A program made the position numbers and the translations under genes. Below the pieces are notes generated by a model that made no database searches, was not told the origin of the DNA, and saw only the letters and a program-made list of their open reading frames with translations. A DNA stretch of 64,000 bases from Diaphorobacter sp. HDW4A. Lineage in GTDB: Bacteria; Pseudomonadota; Gammaproteobacteria; Burkholderiales; Burkholderiaceae_C. Within the stretch, counting starts at the first letter, position 1. Each line of letters opens with the position of its first letter. The stretch spans positions 2,108,001 through 2,172,000 of the forward strand of contig NZ_CP049910.1 of the NCBI RefSeq assembly GCF_011305995.1, read 5' to 3'. Below are positions 1-7,630 of the stretch, in pieces.

Positions 1-1373
1 AAGTAGCAGTACACGTGCGATGCGCGCGACACGGTGGCTGCTGCGAAAACCTGCTCCCCGACCTCGAAGGTCGGTTTGTCGCCGGGTCCGATGGGGTTCT
101 TGATTTGCAGATCGATGGTGCGATCAAGCCCGGTGGTCGATGCGAGTTGCAGCTCCTTGGCGTTCTTGACAGGGAGATATCCCGCATAGGCCTTGCCTTC
201 CTGCCCGCCCCCGTTGGGGCCGGACGAGGCCCAACCAATGCGCTGAAGGTGGCCAGAATTGTCGAGAGTGACGAAGCGGTTCAGCGCACGCTCGTAGGTG
301 CGGAAGTCCATCGTGCCGTTGGGAACCAGTCCATTGTCGGTCTGGAAGCGTGAGAGTGCATCCCGCAGATCGCGTGAGTCCTTTTCGAGCACTTCGGTAC
401 CTGGTGCCAGATAGCCCTGTGCGATCAGCGAACTCTGGATGAGCTTGGCCTGTGCGACGCCGCCGCTTTCCAGATACCAGTCGCGCATCTGACGCTGGAA
501 GTCGGGGTGGGTCTGATCGAGCGTCAGGCATTGCCAGTACGGCACACGTGACCATTTGCCGATCAACTCGATGGTCGCCAAATCCACCAGAGTACGCATC
601 GCACCTCCAGCACCGATCGCGTAGTCGCGCCCGACGTTGAACGTCACGCCATAGGTGCCGATGCGGCCGGCCAAGTCAAGGCCTTGCCCGCCGCCGCCAA
701 TCACCACCTCATTGGCGGAGTCCAGTCCAGGAATCAACGTGCGGGTCCGGAAATCACCAATGTGCATCTCGAGACCGATCACCGTGGCCGTGGCACTCTT
801 GCTGACTCCGAGATCGATGCGTGGCCCGGAAAGCCCGGCGTCATTGCGATTGCTGAGAACGCTCTGGTCCACAAACGCAATCGCCCCCGACATGTACAAG
901 GCAGGCCGCTGCAACTGCATTTGGTTGTTGTTGAGCAGTATCGTGGTGAGGTTTTGCACGGTGTCCTGCTGGACAATGTTGACCTCGTAGTCCACGAAAC
1001 GGAAGGCATTGGAGCGTCGCGACATCTGCGACAGGGCCGTGATGATCATTTCCTTGATCCCCACGGGAACGCGTGTCGAGTAGTCGATGAACGTCTTGCT
1101 GGTGATGAGTGTGGTGGGCAACTGTGCGGCACGCAGCATTTCGTCCATGCACATCAGCGAATCGGAAAAACTTGAAATCGAGCGTACAGGGCGCACCGTG
1201 GGACGGTCCGCAGTGTAGGCAGTTTCGTGATATTTCGCGTCTTTGCGCGGGTCCATCGGAGTCGTGCAGGCGCTGAGTAACAGCACACTGGTTGCACAAG
1301 CCAGCCACGGCGAAAGCCGAGATGTGCGGCGTACTGGAGATGTCTCGCGTGAGATGGATGTACCAGCAGTCAT
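1..1373 (-). CDS. Outer-membrane-type lipoprotein with peptidoglycan-binding-like and DUF4384-like regions (partial, 3' end outside window)
   Basis: The reading frame stays open to the left edge, so the C-terminus is missing; about 457 residues are visible. The start is the ATG preceded by GGGAGG. The N-terminus has a basic stretch, a hydrophobic segment and the lipobox LLLSAC (Cys about residue 36), so I read it as a lipoprotein. Residues about 320-368 (RDLRDALSRFQTDNGLVPNG) look like a PG_binding_1-type repeat. The last visible part (PIGPGDKPTFEVGEQVF) looks like the start of a DUF4384 domain, which is often found in envelope lipoproteins. The middle part resembles curli-associated CsgG-like proteins only in general character. 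It lies downstream of, and on the same strand as, a small secreted protein and a curlin-like repeat protein, so a role in secretion or anchoring of that fibre is an inference. Exact function unknown. Confidence 0.7.
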   Translation of the reverse strand, partial: MTAGTSISRETSPVRRTSRLSPWLACATSVLLLSACTTPMDPRKDAKYHETAYTADRPTVRPVRSISSFSDSLMCMDEMLRAAQLPTTLITSKTFIDYSTRVPVGIKEMIITALSQMSRRSNAFRFVDYEVNIVQQDTVQNLTTILLNNNQMQLQRPALYMSGAIAFVDQSVLSNRNDAGLSGPRIDLGVSKSATATVIGLEMHIGDFRTRTLIPGLDSANEVVIGGGGQGLDLAGRIGTYGVTFNVGRDYAIGAGGAMRTLVDLATIELIGKWSRVPYWQCLTLDQTHPDFQRQMRDWYLESGGVAQAKLIQSSLIAQGYLAPGTEVLEKDSRDLRDALSRFQTDNGLVPNGTMDFRTYERALNRFVTLDNSGHLQRIGWASSGPNGGGQEGKAYAGYLPVKNAKELQLASTTGLDRTIDLQIKNPIGPGDKPTFEVGEQVFAAATVSRASHVYCY

Positions 1374-1544
1374 GGCATGCCTCCCTTTTTTGTGCAGCAC
1401 CGAGAGTGTGTTGTAGGGTCTAAATCAAAGTGACTGTTTCTTGAAAACCAAAGTGAGGCTTTGCGACTGCTTCCCCTGCGTGCGGATTCAGCAAGAATCG
1501 CTGCAGCCCTCCATCGTCGCAAAGTCCTCGTCGAGAGCGCTTTT

Positions 1545-1976
1545 TCAGAAGCACACGTTGACCAGATCGCCACGCAACACGACGACCTGATCTCCGTTGG
1601 CACTGACCTGGCCTTTGGCCGCCCCCGCAGCCGTTGCCGCCTGCGTGTTGCTGCCAACCGATTGCGAGCAGGTCACCTTGCCGCTTTGTGTCTTGACCGA
1701 CTGAACCACATCTTTTTCGGTGTAGATGCCGGTGGTGTCAGCAGAGAAGGCCTTGGCCGTGTAACGCGACAACTTGGCCTGTTGCCAGGCCGGGATGCCG
1801 TTGGTGTAATCGATCTGGTTGGTCGTTCTGTTTTGGTTCAGCGGCAGCATTTGAATGCTGACCTGTTTATTCAGAACGATGGGATCCTCACCCGGCGCCT
1901 GCGCCAGCGCGCATAGGGGTGCACCCAGGCAGATAGCCGTTGCCATCAGCAAATAACCGCTGGAGCGGTGTTTCAT
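1545..1976 (-). CDS. Small secreted protein, unknown function
   Basis: A 143-residue protein with a clear Sec signal peptide (hydrophobic core LLMATAICLGAPLCALA, cleavage near AQA). It has a strong ribosome site, AAGGAGG about 8 bases before the ATG. The mature part is polar, rich in Q, T, S and N, with two cysteines (KVTCSQ and a C-terminal NVCF) that could form a disulfide. I recognise no domain. It lies between the curlin-like gene (gap about 73 bases) and the lipoprotein gene (gap about 171 bases), all leftward. This suggests one transcription unit and a role as an accessory or minor component of the same extracellular structure; that is inference from context only. Confidence 0.65.
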   Translation of the reverse strand: MKHRSSGYLLMATAICLGAPLCALAQAPGEDPIVLNKQVSIQMLPLNQNRTTNQIDYTNGIPAWQQAKLSRYTAKAFSADTTGIYTEKDVVQSVKTQSGKVTCSQSVGSNTQAATAAGAAKGQVSANGDQVVVLRGDLVNVCF

Positions 1977-2049
1977 GATGCGGCCTCCTTACGAGTTGTA
2001 GAGAAGAGAAGTGACATCGGATCGCCAAAATCCGATGTCACGGATGCCA

Positions 2050-2643
2050 TCAGTGGCAGCGGCCACCTGGGCAAGGGTCTTCCGCGCAAGCGTCGTTCGA
2101 GGAGATGTTCTGCACAGCGATGGACATCGAGCCCTTGGCTGTGTTGATCGCTGCCGAGCGGCCCGACAGACTGGCGTACTGATACGAGGATGCATTGGCT
2201 GCAACCGTCACGTTGCCGAAGTTGGAGGCAATGTTCTGGGTTGCCACTGCGCCATTGCCATCTGCCAGATTGGATATGTTGGCCTGATTGCCCACAACGG
2301 TCTGCGTGGATGTGCCCTTGATTTCCACGGTGCCGTTATTGCTTGCCAGGTTCTGACGAGCAACGGAGTGGTCACCCTTGGCTTCGTTGGTGACTGTCGT
2401 GTCTTTCAGATCGGTGGTCTGATAGGACTTGCCGGTCGAGAAGATTTCCACGTCTGCCGCATTGCTCGACACATTCTGCAGTGCCTTGTTGTTGGTGCCT
2501 GAGGTGTTCTTGAGCGTACTGTCGTTGGCATAGGTCTTTTGTTCGCTGATACCCGAGATGGTGATGGAGCCGGGACGCACCGGACCTGCTGCGAAGGCTG
2601 CACTGGCGACTGCGGTCAGCGCGATAAAGGCAATTGCTTTCAT
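2050..2643 (-). CDS. Curlin-like secreted repeat protein (candidate amyloid fibre subunit)
   Basis: A 197-residue protein with a signal peptide (MKAIAFIALTAVASAAFAA). The mature chain carries four copies of A-x-Q-N-(V/L/I)-(S/A)-S-N at residues about 54-61, 95-102, 134-141 and 176-183, spaced 39-42 residues, each of the first three followed by a short beta-prone segment such as DVEIF or TVEIK. The Q/N ladders within Ser, Thr, Gly and Ala-rich sequence recall curlin and other functional amyloids, although the period is about twice that of CsgA repeats. The C-terminal tail is cysteine-containing (DACAEDPCPGGRCH). It is first in the leftward unit with a secreted protein and a lipoprotein, and divergent from a response regulator that may control it. 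The amyloid role is inferred; a non-amyloid surface protein is possible. Confidence 0.6.
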   Translation of the reverse strand: MKAIAFIALTAVASAAFAAGPVRPGSITISGISEQKTYANDSTLKNTSGTNNKALQNVSSNAADVEIFSTGKSYQTTDLKDTTVTNEAKGDHSVARQNLASNNGTVEIKGTSTQTVVGNQANISNLADGNGAVATQNIASNFGNVTVAANASSYQYASLSGRSAAINTAKGSMSIAVQNISSNDACAEDPCPGGRCH

Positions 2644-3307
2644 GACTGTCTCTCCTGTAACGTGTCGTGAAAACCGCGTATCCGGTTTGATATGTGTTGA
2701 CCAGACATTGCGGCGAACTGGACAAAGGCAGTTGTTGTTCCCTCGTGCATTTGTCTGGATTTAGTGTCTGACTCTCGATGTTTGGGAGAAATAGCCAGAA
2801 ATGGGTAACCAGAATTTCGCTGGCTGACGTGGTGGCGAGGCGCAGTCCCACAGCACCTTCACTCACAAATCAATGTAAACAATAGTGATCCAGCGTGCTG
2901 AAAAACTAGTGAGTGAGCATGTGTAATCGATGCAATCCGATGAAAATTTGCGATGAAATTTCGTTTTGAATGTATCCAACGGCCGAAATATGAATCAGGA
3001 AATTTAATTTGGTCGAATGAACTGTGTTGAAGCGTCTAAAAATGAGCCTTTTAGTTACCTGAGTTGAGTAATTTCAGCTCATATTGGTGAGTCATTGAGA
3101 GTTCTGATCACCACTTCCAGGTAGTTTGTTTGTGTAACTTTGTTATTTGAATATTAAATTCCGCAGTGCAACTGGATAATTGTTTGCAATTCATTTAATG
3201 TGGCTGCACTTGCATAGCTATTCTTGTTTGGCGGGGAAAAATAAATAGTAAATTTCTTGCGTGCGGAGAGTGGCTACTGGTCCTGTACTGGTGGGAAGGA
3301 GGGAAAG
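2644..3307. other. AT-rich intergenic region between divergent curlin-like and response-regulator genes
   Basis: About 660 bases without a convincing gene. The composition is clearly more AT-rich than the surroundings (runs such as aaatttaatttggtc and gttatttgaatattaaattcc), typical of a regulated divergent promoter region and perhaps of silencing or IHF-type binding. I see no clear operator dyad or RNA gene. The right end holds the ribosome site for the response regulator. Confidence 0.5.
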
Positions 3308-4087
3308 ATGTCTTATCTTGGAACGTTTGAGAATGTTGAAGAGGCGCTTGTGCCGCCGGGTGTCCTGCCCAATCGTGCGCGCAGCAATTCAACGATCTGG
3401 CCGAATTTTCTGGTTGGACAGGACGACAAACCGGTGCGCGTCATCCTCATCGATGACGACGAACACATGCAGCGCGTGGTGGCACAGGAGTTGATGGTCG
3501 ATCCCCGCACCTTGCTTGTCGGCATTGCCTCCAGCGTGAAGGAGGGGCGCAGACTCATCAAGAATCACGAGTTCGACGTGATGCTGGTGGATGTGAATCT
3601 GAACGATGGACTGGGCTTCTCTTTGATTGAGCTGATGAAGTTTCAGCGTCCGTCAGCGGAGGCCATCATGTTCTCGATCATGGAAACCGACGAGCAGGTG
3701 CTGCGTGCTTTCGAAGTGGGCGCAACGGGTTACCTGGTCAAACACTCCTGGTTTGGCAACTATCCTCAAGCAGTATTGCAAGTAGCCAACGGAGGGGCCT
3801 ACATCACGCCGCATCTGGCGCGTCGGCTGATCCAGAAGTTCGATACGCGCAATGGCGCAACGGCCAAACCAATGACAAGCCATTCCTGCGAATCGGAGCT
3901 GCTCTCCGAGCGCGAGAAAGAAGTGCTGCGCAATGTGGCCAACGGCTACACCAGCGCGGAGATTGCGACGCGGCTCGAAATCAGCATGCTGACCGTGAAT
4001 TCGCATATCAAGAACATTTACCGCAAGCTGCGTGTGCGTACCCGCGCGCAAGCGGTGCAGTTCGCAGCGTTGCGCAAATTGTTCTAG
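3308..4087 (+). CDS. NarL/FixJ-family response regulator
   Basis: A 259-residue two-domain regulator. The start is the ATG preceded by GGAAGGAGGG; an in-frame start 51 bases upstream lacks a good ribosome site. Residues about 38-165 form a receiver: VRVILIDDDEHMQ gives the acidic pocket, VMLVDVNLNDGLG the phosphoacceptor Asp, and ATGYLVKHS the conserved Lys. Residues about 195-258 are a LuxR-type helix-turn-helix (LLSEREKEVLRNVANGYTSA, then EIATRLEISMLTVNSHIKNI). The preceding N-terminal extension of about 37 residues is unusual. The histidine kinase gene begins 69 bases downstream, so the two form a two-component pair, but the kinase is disrupted by an insertion sequence. The divergent curlin-like operon is the likely target (inference). 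Confidence 0.9.
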   Translation: MSYLGTFENVEEALVPPGVLPNRARSNSTIWPNFLVGQDDKPVRVILIDDDEHMQRVVAQELMVDPRTLLVGIASSVKEGRRLIKNHEFDVMLVDVNLNDGLGFSLIELMKFQRPSAEAIMFSIMETDEQVLRAFEVGATGYLVKHSWFGNYPQAVLQVANGGAYITPHLARRLIQKFDTRNGATAKPMTSHSCESELLSEREKEVLRNVANGYTSAEIATRLEISMLTVNSHIKNIYRKLRVRTRAQAVQFAALRKLF

Positions 4088-4447
4088 CACTTTCGCATTC
4101 ATCCCGGGTCGCTATGTGCCACATGGGATACCTGCGAGGTCGGGAAGGAGCAGCACATGTTGCACGTAAGTCATCTGGCCATTCTTGTCACCAGCACCAT
4201 CGTCTGGGTGATTCAGCTGGTTCTGACCATGTGGGGTCTGTACGAGTATTTCGAAAGCTACTTTCAGTGGCCTTGGACCCTGAGAGCCGCACTGGCCATG
4301 GATTTGCTGGTGGGCATTGCTTTGGGTGTGCTTTTGATCCGGGCACTCTACTGGCATCCTCGCAGCAAGGCGCAGGTGGCAGCAGCGGTGCGCAAGGAGC
4401 GTCAACGGATTGCGCGCGAATTGCATGATCAGGTGGGATCGCAAATT

Positions 4448-4455
4448 GTCAATGC
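4448..4455. repeat. Left target-site duplication of the IS66 element
   Basis: GTCAATGC, identical to 7045-7052 at the other end of the element; part of the codons for V-N-A in the interrupted kinase. Confidence 0.9.
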
Positions 4456-4534
4456 GTATCCGTCCGGCCAACCCATCTACCCCGAATGAGCAATTGCAAG
4501 CACCATCGTGTCCACGTAAACCATCGTGCACACC

Positions 4535-5083
4535 ATGTCTCAAGAGATTCCCCATTCGCGCTCCTGTGTCCCCCGCACGCGCCGGGTCTACAGCGCGCAA
4601 TTCAAGGCTGAACTGATCGCTGCGTGCCAGCAGCCCGGCGCATCAATTGCCGCCACAGCGCGTGAACATGGCATGAATGCCAACGTGCTGCATCGCTGGC
4701 TCAAGGAGCATCGTCTGGGCCAGCACCAGAGCGCCTGCGATACCGCGCATGCTGATGCGTCCGGCATCGCCCCACACTGCGCCGATGCAGCGGCTGAGCC
4801 AATGGCCAATGCACAGGCTGTTTGTGCCCCAGCGCATCAGGCTCATCCGGTGCCGTCCAACCCCGTGCCCGCCTTCATCGCGGTGGCGCTGGGCTCGCCG
4901 GTGATGGGGCCTCAGGCAGCGGGTGTACAAGCTGCCCCAAGTGCTGCATCGGCAGCTTGCTCATCAGACATCCGCATCGAGTGCTGTCATCACGGCACCC
5001 TCGTGACGGTCAATTGGCCGCTGGCCGCTGCTGGCGAGTGTTCCCGCGCATTGCAGGGTTTGTTGCAGGTGCTGCGGCAATGA
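4535..5083 (+). CDS. tnpA: IS66-family accessory protein TnpA
   Basis: A 182-residue protein. Residues about 10-65 hold the typical IS66 TnpA helix-turn-helix (RRVYSAQFKAELIAACQQ, then ATAREHGMNANVLHRWLKEH). The rest is Ala/His-rich and ends in a segment resembling the family's IECCHHGTLVTVNWP region. It probably binds element DNA with TnpB during transposition. A GTG start 9 bases upstream is possible; I chose the ATG. Its stop overlaps the tnpB start (ATGA), so the two are translationally coupled. Confidence 0.9.
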   Translation: MSQEIPHSRSCVPRTRRVYSAQFKAELIAACQQPGASIAATAREHGMNANVLHRWLKEHRLGQHQSACDTAHADASGIAPHCADAAAEPMANAQAVCAPAHQAHPVPSNPVPAFIAVALGSPVMGPQAAGVQAAPSAASAACSSDIRIECCHHGTLVTVNWPLAAAGECSRALQGLLQVLRQ

Positions 5084-5412
5084 TCCGTATCGACGCTGCC
5101 TGGCTTGCCACGGCCCCGCTGGACATGCGCGCCGGCACCGACACGGCGCTGGCCCGCGTAGTCGCCGTCTTCGGCGCCGCCCACCCTCACCATGCCTACC
5201 TGTTCGCCAACAGACGCGCCAACCGCATCAAGGTGCTGGTGCACGACGGCATAGGCATCTGGCTGGCCGCTCGCCGCCTGCACCAGGGCAAGTTCGTCTG
5301 GCCGACGCCAGGCGATGAGCAGTGGCAGTTGGAGCCTGTCCAGCTTGACGCCCTGGTGCTGGGCCTACCCTGGCAACGCATGGGAAACGCCGGCATTATC
5401 ACCATGGTCTGA
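5080..5412 (+). CDS. tnpB: IS66-family protein TnpB (Orf2)
   Basis: A 110-residue protein matching the TnpB/Orf2 family of IS66 elements: MIRIDAAWLATAPLDMRAGT, then AYLFANRRANRIKVLVHDG and GIWLAARRLHQGKFVWP. Its length is normal for the family. The start ATG overlaps the tnpA stop. It is required for IS66 transposition together with TnpA and TnpC, although its biochemical role is not established. Confidence 0.95.
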   Translation: MIRIDAAWLATAPLDMRAGTDTALARVVAVFGAAHPHHAYLFANRRANRIKVLVHDGIGIWLAARRLHQGKFVWPTPGDEQWQLEPVQLDALVLGLPWQRMGNAGIITMV

Positions 5413-5456
5413 AGCCGGCGCGCAATCGGTGGATCTGCGCATGGCAGCGCAGTGCC

Positions 5457-6992
5457 ATGCTTGGCACACTGCCTGTCATGTTGATGCAGCCGCAATTCCT
5501 GGATGATCTGAGCGCCGAGCAGCTGCGCGAGATGACCACGCGGCTGCTCACAGAACTACGCCACAGCCAGGCGCTCAACGCCAAGCTCACCCACGAGAAT
5601 GCGCTCTTGAAACGCATGAAGTTCGCCGCACAGTCCGAGCGCTTCAACGCCGAGCAGCGCAGCTTGCTCGAAGACGAGATCGAGGCCGACTTGGCGGCTG
5701 TCTGCTTGGAGATCGAGCAGCTGCAGCCTGCGGCCGCTGCCCCGCAAGCCAAACAACAGCCCAAACGCCAGCCGCTGCCGGCCAATCTGCCGCGCCGCGA
5801 GATCCGCCACGAGCCCGATTCGACCACCTGCCAGTGCGGCTGTCAGATGAAACGCATCGGCGAAGACGTGGCCGAAAAGCTCGACTATGTGCCCGGCGTG
5901 TTCACGGTGGAGCGTCACATCCGTGGCAAGTGGGCCTGCGCCCAATGCGAGACCATCACCCAGGCGCCGGTTGAAGCGCATGTGATCGACAAAGGCATCC
6001 CCACCACCGGCCTGCTGGCCCAGGTGCTGGTGGCCAAATACGCGGACCACTTGCCGCTGTACCGTCAGGAAAGCATCTTTGCGCGCGCCGGTCTGGCCAT
6101 TCCTCGCTCGACTCTGGCGCAGTGGGTAGGCACCTGCGGCGTGCGGCTGCAGCCGCTAGTCGATGCGCTCAAGGCGGAAATACTCGGCCACCGTGTGCTG
6201 CACGCCGACGAGACGCCAGTGCAAATGCTCAAACCTGGCAAGGGAGCGACGCATCGCGCCTACCTGTGGGCCTACGCGCCAGGGGCGTTCGAAGACATGA
6301 AAGCCGTGGTGTATGACTTCTGCGAGTCCAGGGCTGGCGAGCATGCCCGCAACTTCCTGGGCGACTGGAAGGGGGCACTGGTTTGCGACGACTTCGCCGG
6401 CTACAAGGCCCTGATTGCCAGTGGCGTGACCGAGGTGGGCTGCCTGGCGCATGCCCGGCGCAAACTCTTTGACCTCCATGCGGCGAACAAAAGCCAGCTT
6501 GCCGGGTTCGCGCTGGAGCAATTCGCCAAGGTCTATGACATCGAGCGCGAGGTCAAGGAACTGAACGCCGATCAACGCAAAGCCATTCGTCAGCAGCACA
6601 CCAAGCCGATCCTGGATGCGTTGCACCAGTGGATGACATTGCAGCGGCAGAAACTGCCCGATAGCTCAGCAACGGCCAAGGCCCTGGATTACAGCCTCAG
6701 GCGCTGGACGGCGTTGACACGCTTCGTCGATGACGGGCAACTGCCCGTGGACAACAACTGGATCGAGAACCAGATCCGGCCCATTGCCATTGGCAGAGCC
6801 AATTGGCTGTTCGCCGGCAGCCTGCGCGCGGGCCAGCGGGCGGCGGCGGTGATGAGCCTGGTGCAGTCGGCGCGCATGAACGGGCATGACCCCTATGCCT
6901 ACCTCCAGGACGTGCTCACAAGGCTGCCCACGCACAAGGCCAGCCGTATCGACGAGCTCTTGCCGCACCGCTGGCAGCCCACTGACATCTGA
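5457..6992 (+). CDS. tnpC: IS66-family DDE transposase TnpC
   Basis: A 511-residue transposase. The N-terminal part has a coiled-coil or leucine-zipper-like helix (LRHSQALNAKLTHENALLKR), followed by a zinc-binding segment (TCQCGCQMKRIGEDVAEKLD and WACAQCETI). The catalytic DDE region includes VLHADETPVQML and LVCDDFAGYKAL, and the acidic residue in PVDNNWIENQIRPIAIGR. The C-terminus DPYAYLQDVLTRLPTH is typical. It is complete in length and so probably active. It ends 52 bases before the right terminal repeat. Confidence 0.95.
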   Translation: MLGTLPVMLMQPQFLDDLSAEQLREMTTRLLTELRHSQALNAKLTHENALLKRMKFAAQSERFNAEQRSLLEDEIEADLAAVCLEIEQLQPAAAAPQAKQQPKRQPLPANLPRREIRHEPDSTTCQCGCQMKRIGEDVAEKLDYVPGVFTVERHIRGKWACAQCETITQAPVEAHVIDKGIPTTGLLAQVLVAKYADHLPLYRQESIFARAGLAIPRSTLAQWVGTCGVRLQPLVDALKAEILGHRVLHADETPVQMLKPGKGATHRAYLWAYAPGAFEDMKAVVYDFCESRAGEHARNFLGDWKGALVCDDFAGYKALIASGVTEVGCLAHARRKLFDLHAANKSQLAGFALEQFAKVYDIEREVKELNADQRKAIRQQHTKPILDALHQWMTLQRQKLPDSSATAKALDYSLRRWTALTRFVDDGQLPVDNNWIENQIRPIAIGRANWLFAGSLRAGQRAAAVMSLVQSARMNGHDPYAYLQDVLTRLPTHKASRIDELLPHRWQPTDI

Positions 6993-7044
6993 TCGTCAGC
7001 AATGGTCGCCATCGGCGGTCAACATGGGTTTGCCGTGCGCTTAC

Positions 7045-7052
7045 GTCAATGC
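7045..7052. repeat. Right target-site duplication of the IS66 element
   Basis: GTCAATGC, identical to 4448-4455. It resumes the kinase reading frame at V-N-A-M-M. Confidence 0.9.
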
Positions 7053-7630
7053 GATGATGCTGTTCGATTCTCCGGACAAGGGGGCCGATCCGGTGATGCA
7101 GACGCTAGAGCAATGCATGCTCGATCTGCGCTTGCTTGTCGATGTGATGAGCGATGGCAAGGGGAATCTGGCGGAAAAGCTCGGCACGCTGCGCCATCGT
7201 CTGCAGCCGGTGCTTGAAAAACGCGGCATGACGCTGACCTGGGCCATCGAATCAGAACCGGTCGATTTCCTGCCTCGTGGATCACGCGCCAAAGAATTGT
7301 GCCGACTGGTGCAAGAAGCGGTGAGCAACGTGCTGCAACACTCCAAGGCAACGCAGCTGATCGTCGAGCTGGGTCCGTACAGTGAAGGCGGACATGGTGA
7401 TTGGAGGCTGCGTGTGATGGACAACGGCGTAGGCATGCAAAGTACCGCACGAGTGGGCTATGTCGGGCGCGGTCTTGCGCACATGAAACGCCGCGCTCTG
7501 CGCGCAGGGAGCACGCTGGAAATCGTGTCGAAAAATGGCGCCGGCACGCAAGTCGTTGTGCTCATTTCAGCCAGGGACCCTGGGCGGACGGTGCCTGCAT
7601 CACTGTGATGCGGGCTGGGCTGTGCGGGCC

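Larger units (their letters stand above)
4456..7044 (+). mobile_element. IS66-family insertion sequence, 2589 bp
   Basis: The element starts with GTATCCG and ends with GCTTAC. The terminal 21 bases form imperfect inverted repeats with 16 of 21 positions identical (common core CGGC-AACCCAT). The flanks are an 8-bp direct repeat GTCAATGC at 4448-4455 and 7045-7052, the size typical of IS66. It carries the three standard genes tnpA, tnpB and tnpC in order, all complete in length. The clean duplication and intact genes argue for a recent insertion. Confidence 0.95.
4157..7608 (+). pseudogene. Sensor histidine kinase (HisKA_3/HATPase) interrupted by an IS66-family element
   Basis: The N-terminal part (4157-4455) encodes two membrane segments (VSHLAILVTSTIVWVIQLVL and LAMDLLVGIALGVLLIRALY) and the phosphoacceptor box RQRIARELHDQVGSQIVN. 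The C-terminal part (7045-7608) encodes a HATPase domain: N-box ELCRLVQEAVSNVLQHSKAT, G1 box MDNGVGM, then YVGRGLAHMKRRA. The insertion sequence lies between codons for the conserved VNA. Removing the element plus one copy of the 8-bp duplication rejoins the frame as VNAMMLFDS, giving a 284-residue kinase, about normal for a NarX/DegS-type sensor. As it stands the product is truncated after a few element-encoded residues, so the response regulator has lost its cognate kinase here. Ribosome site GGAG lies before the 4157 ATG. Confidence 0.9.
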
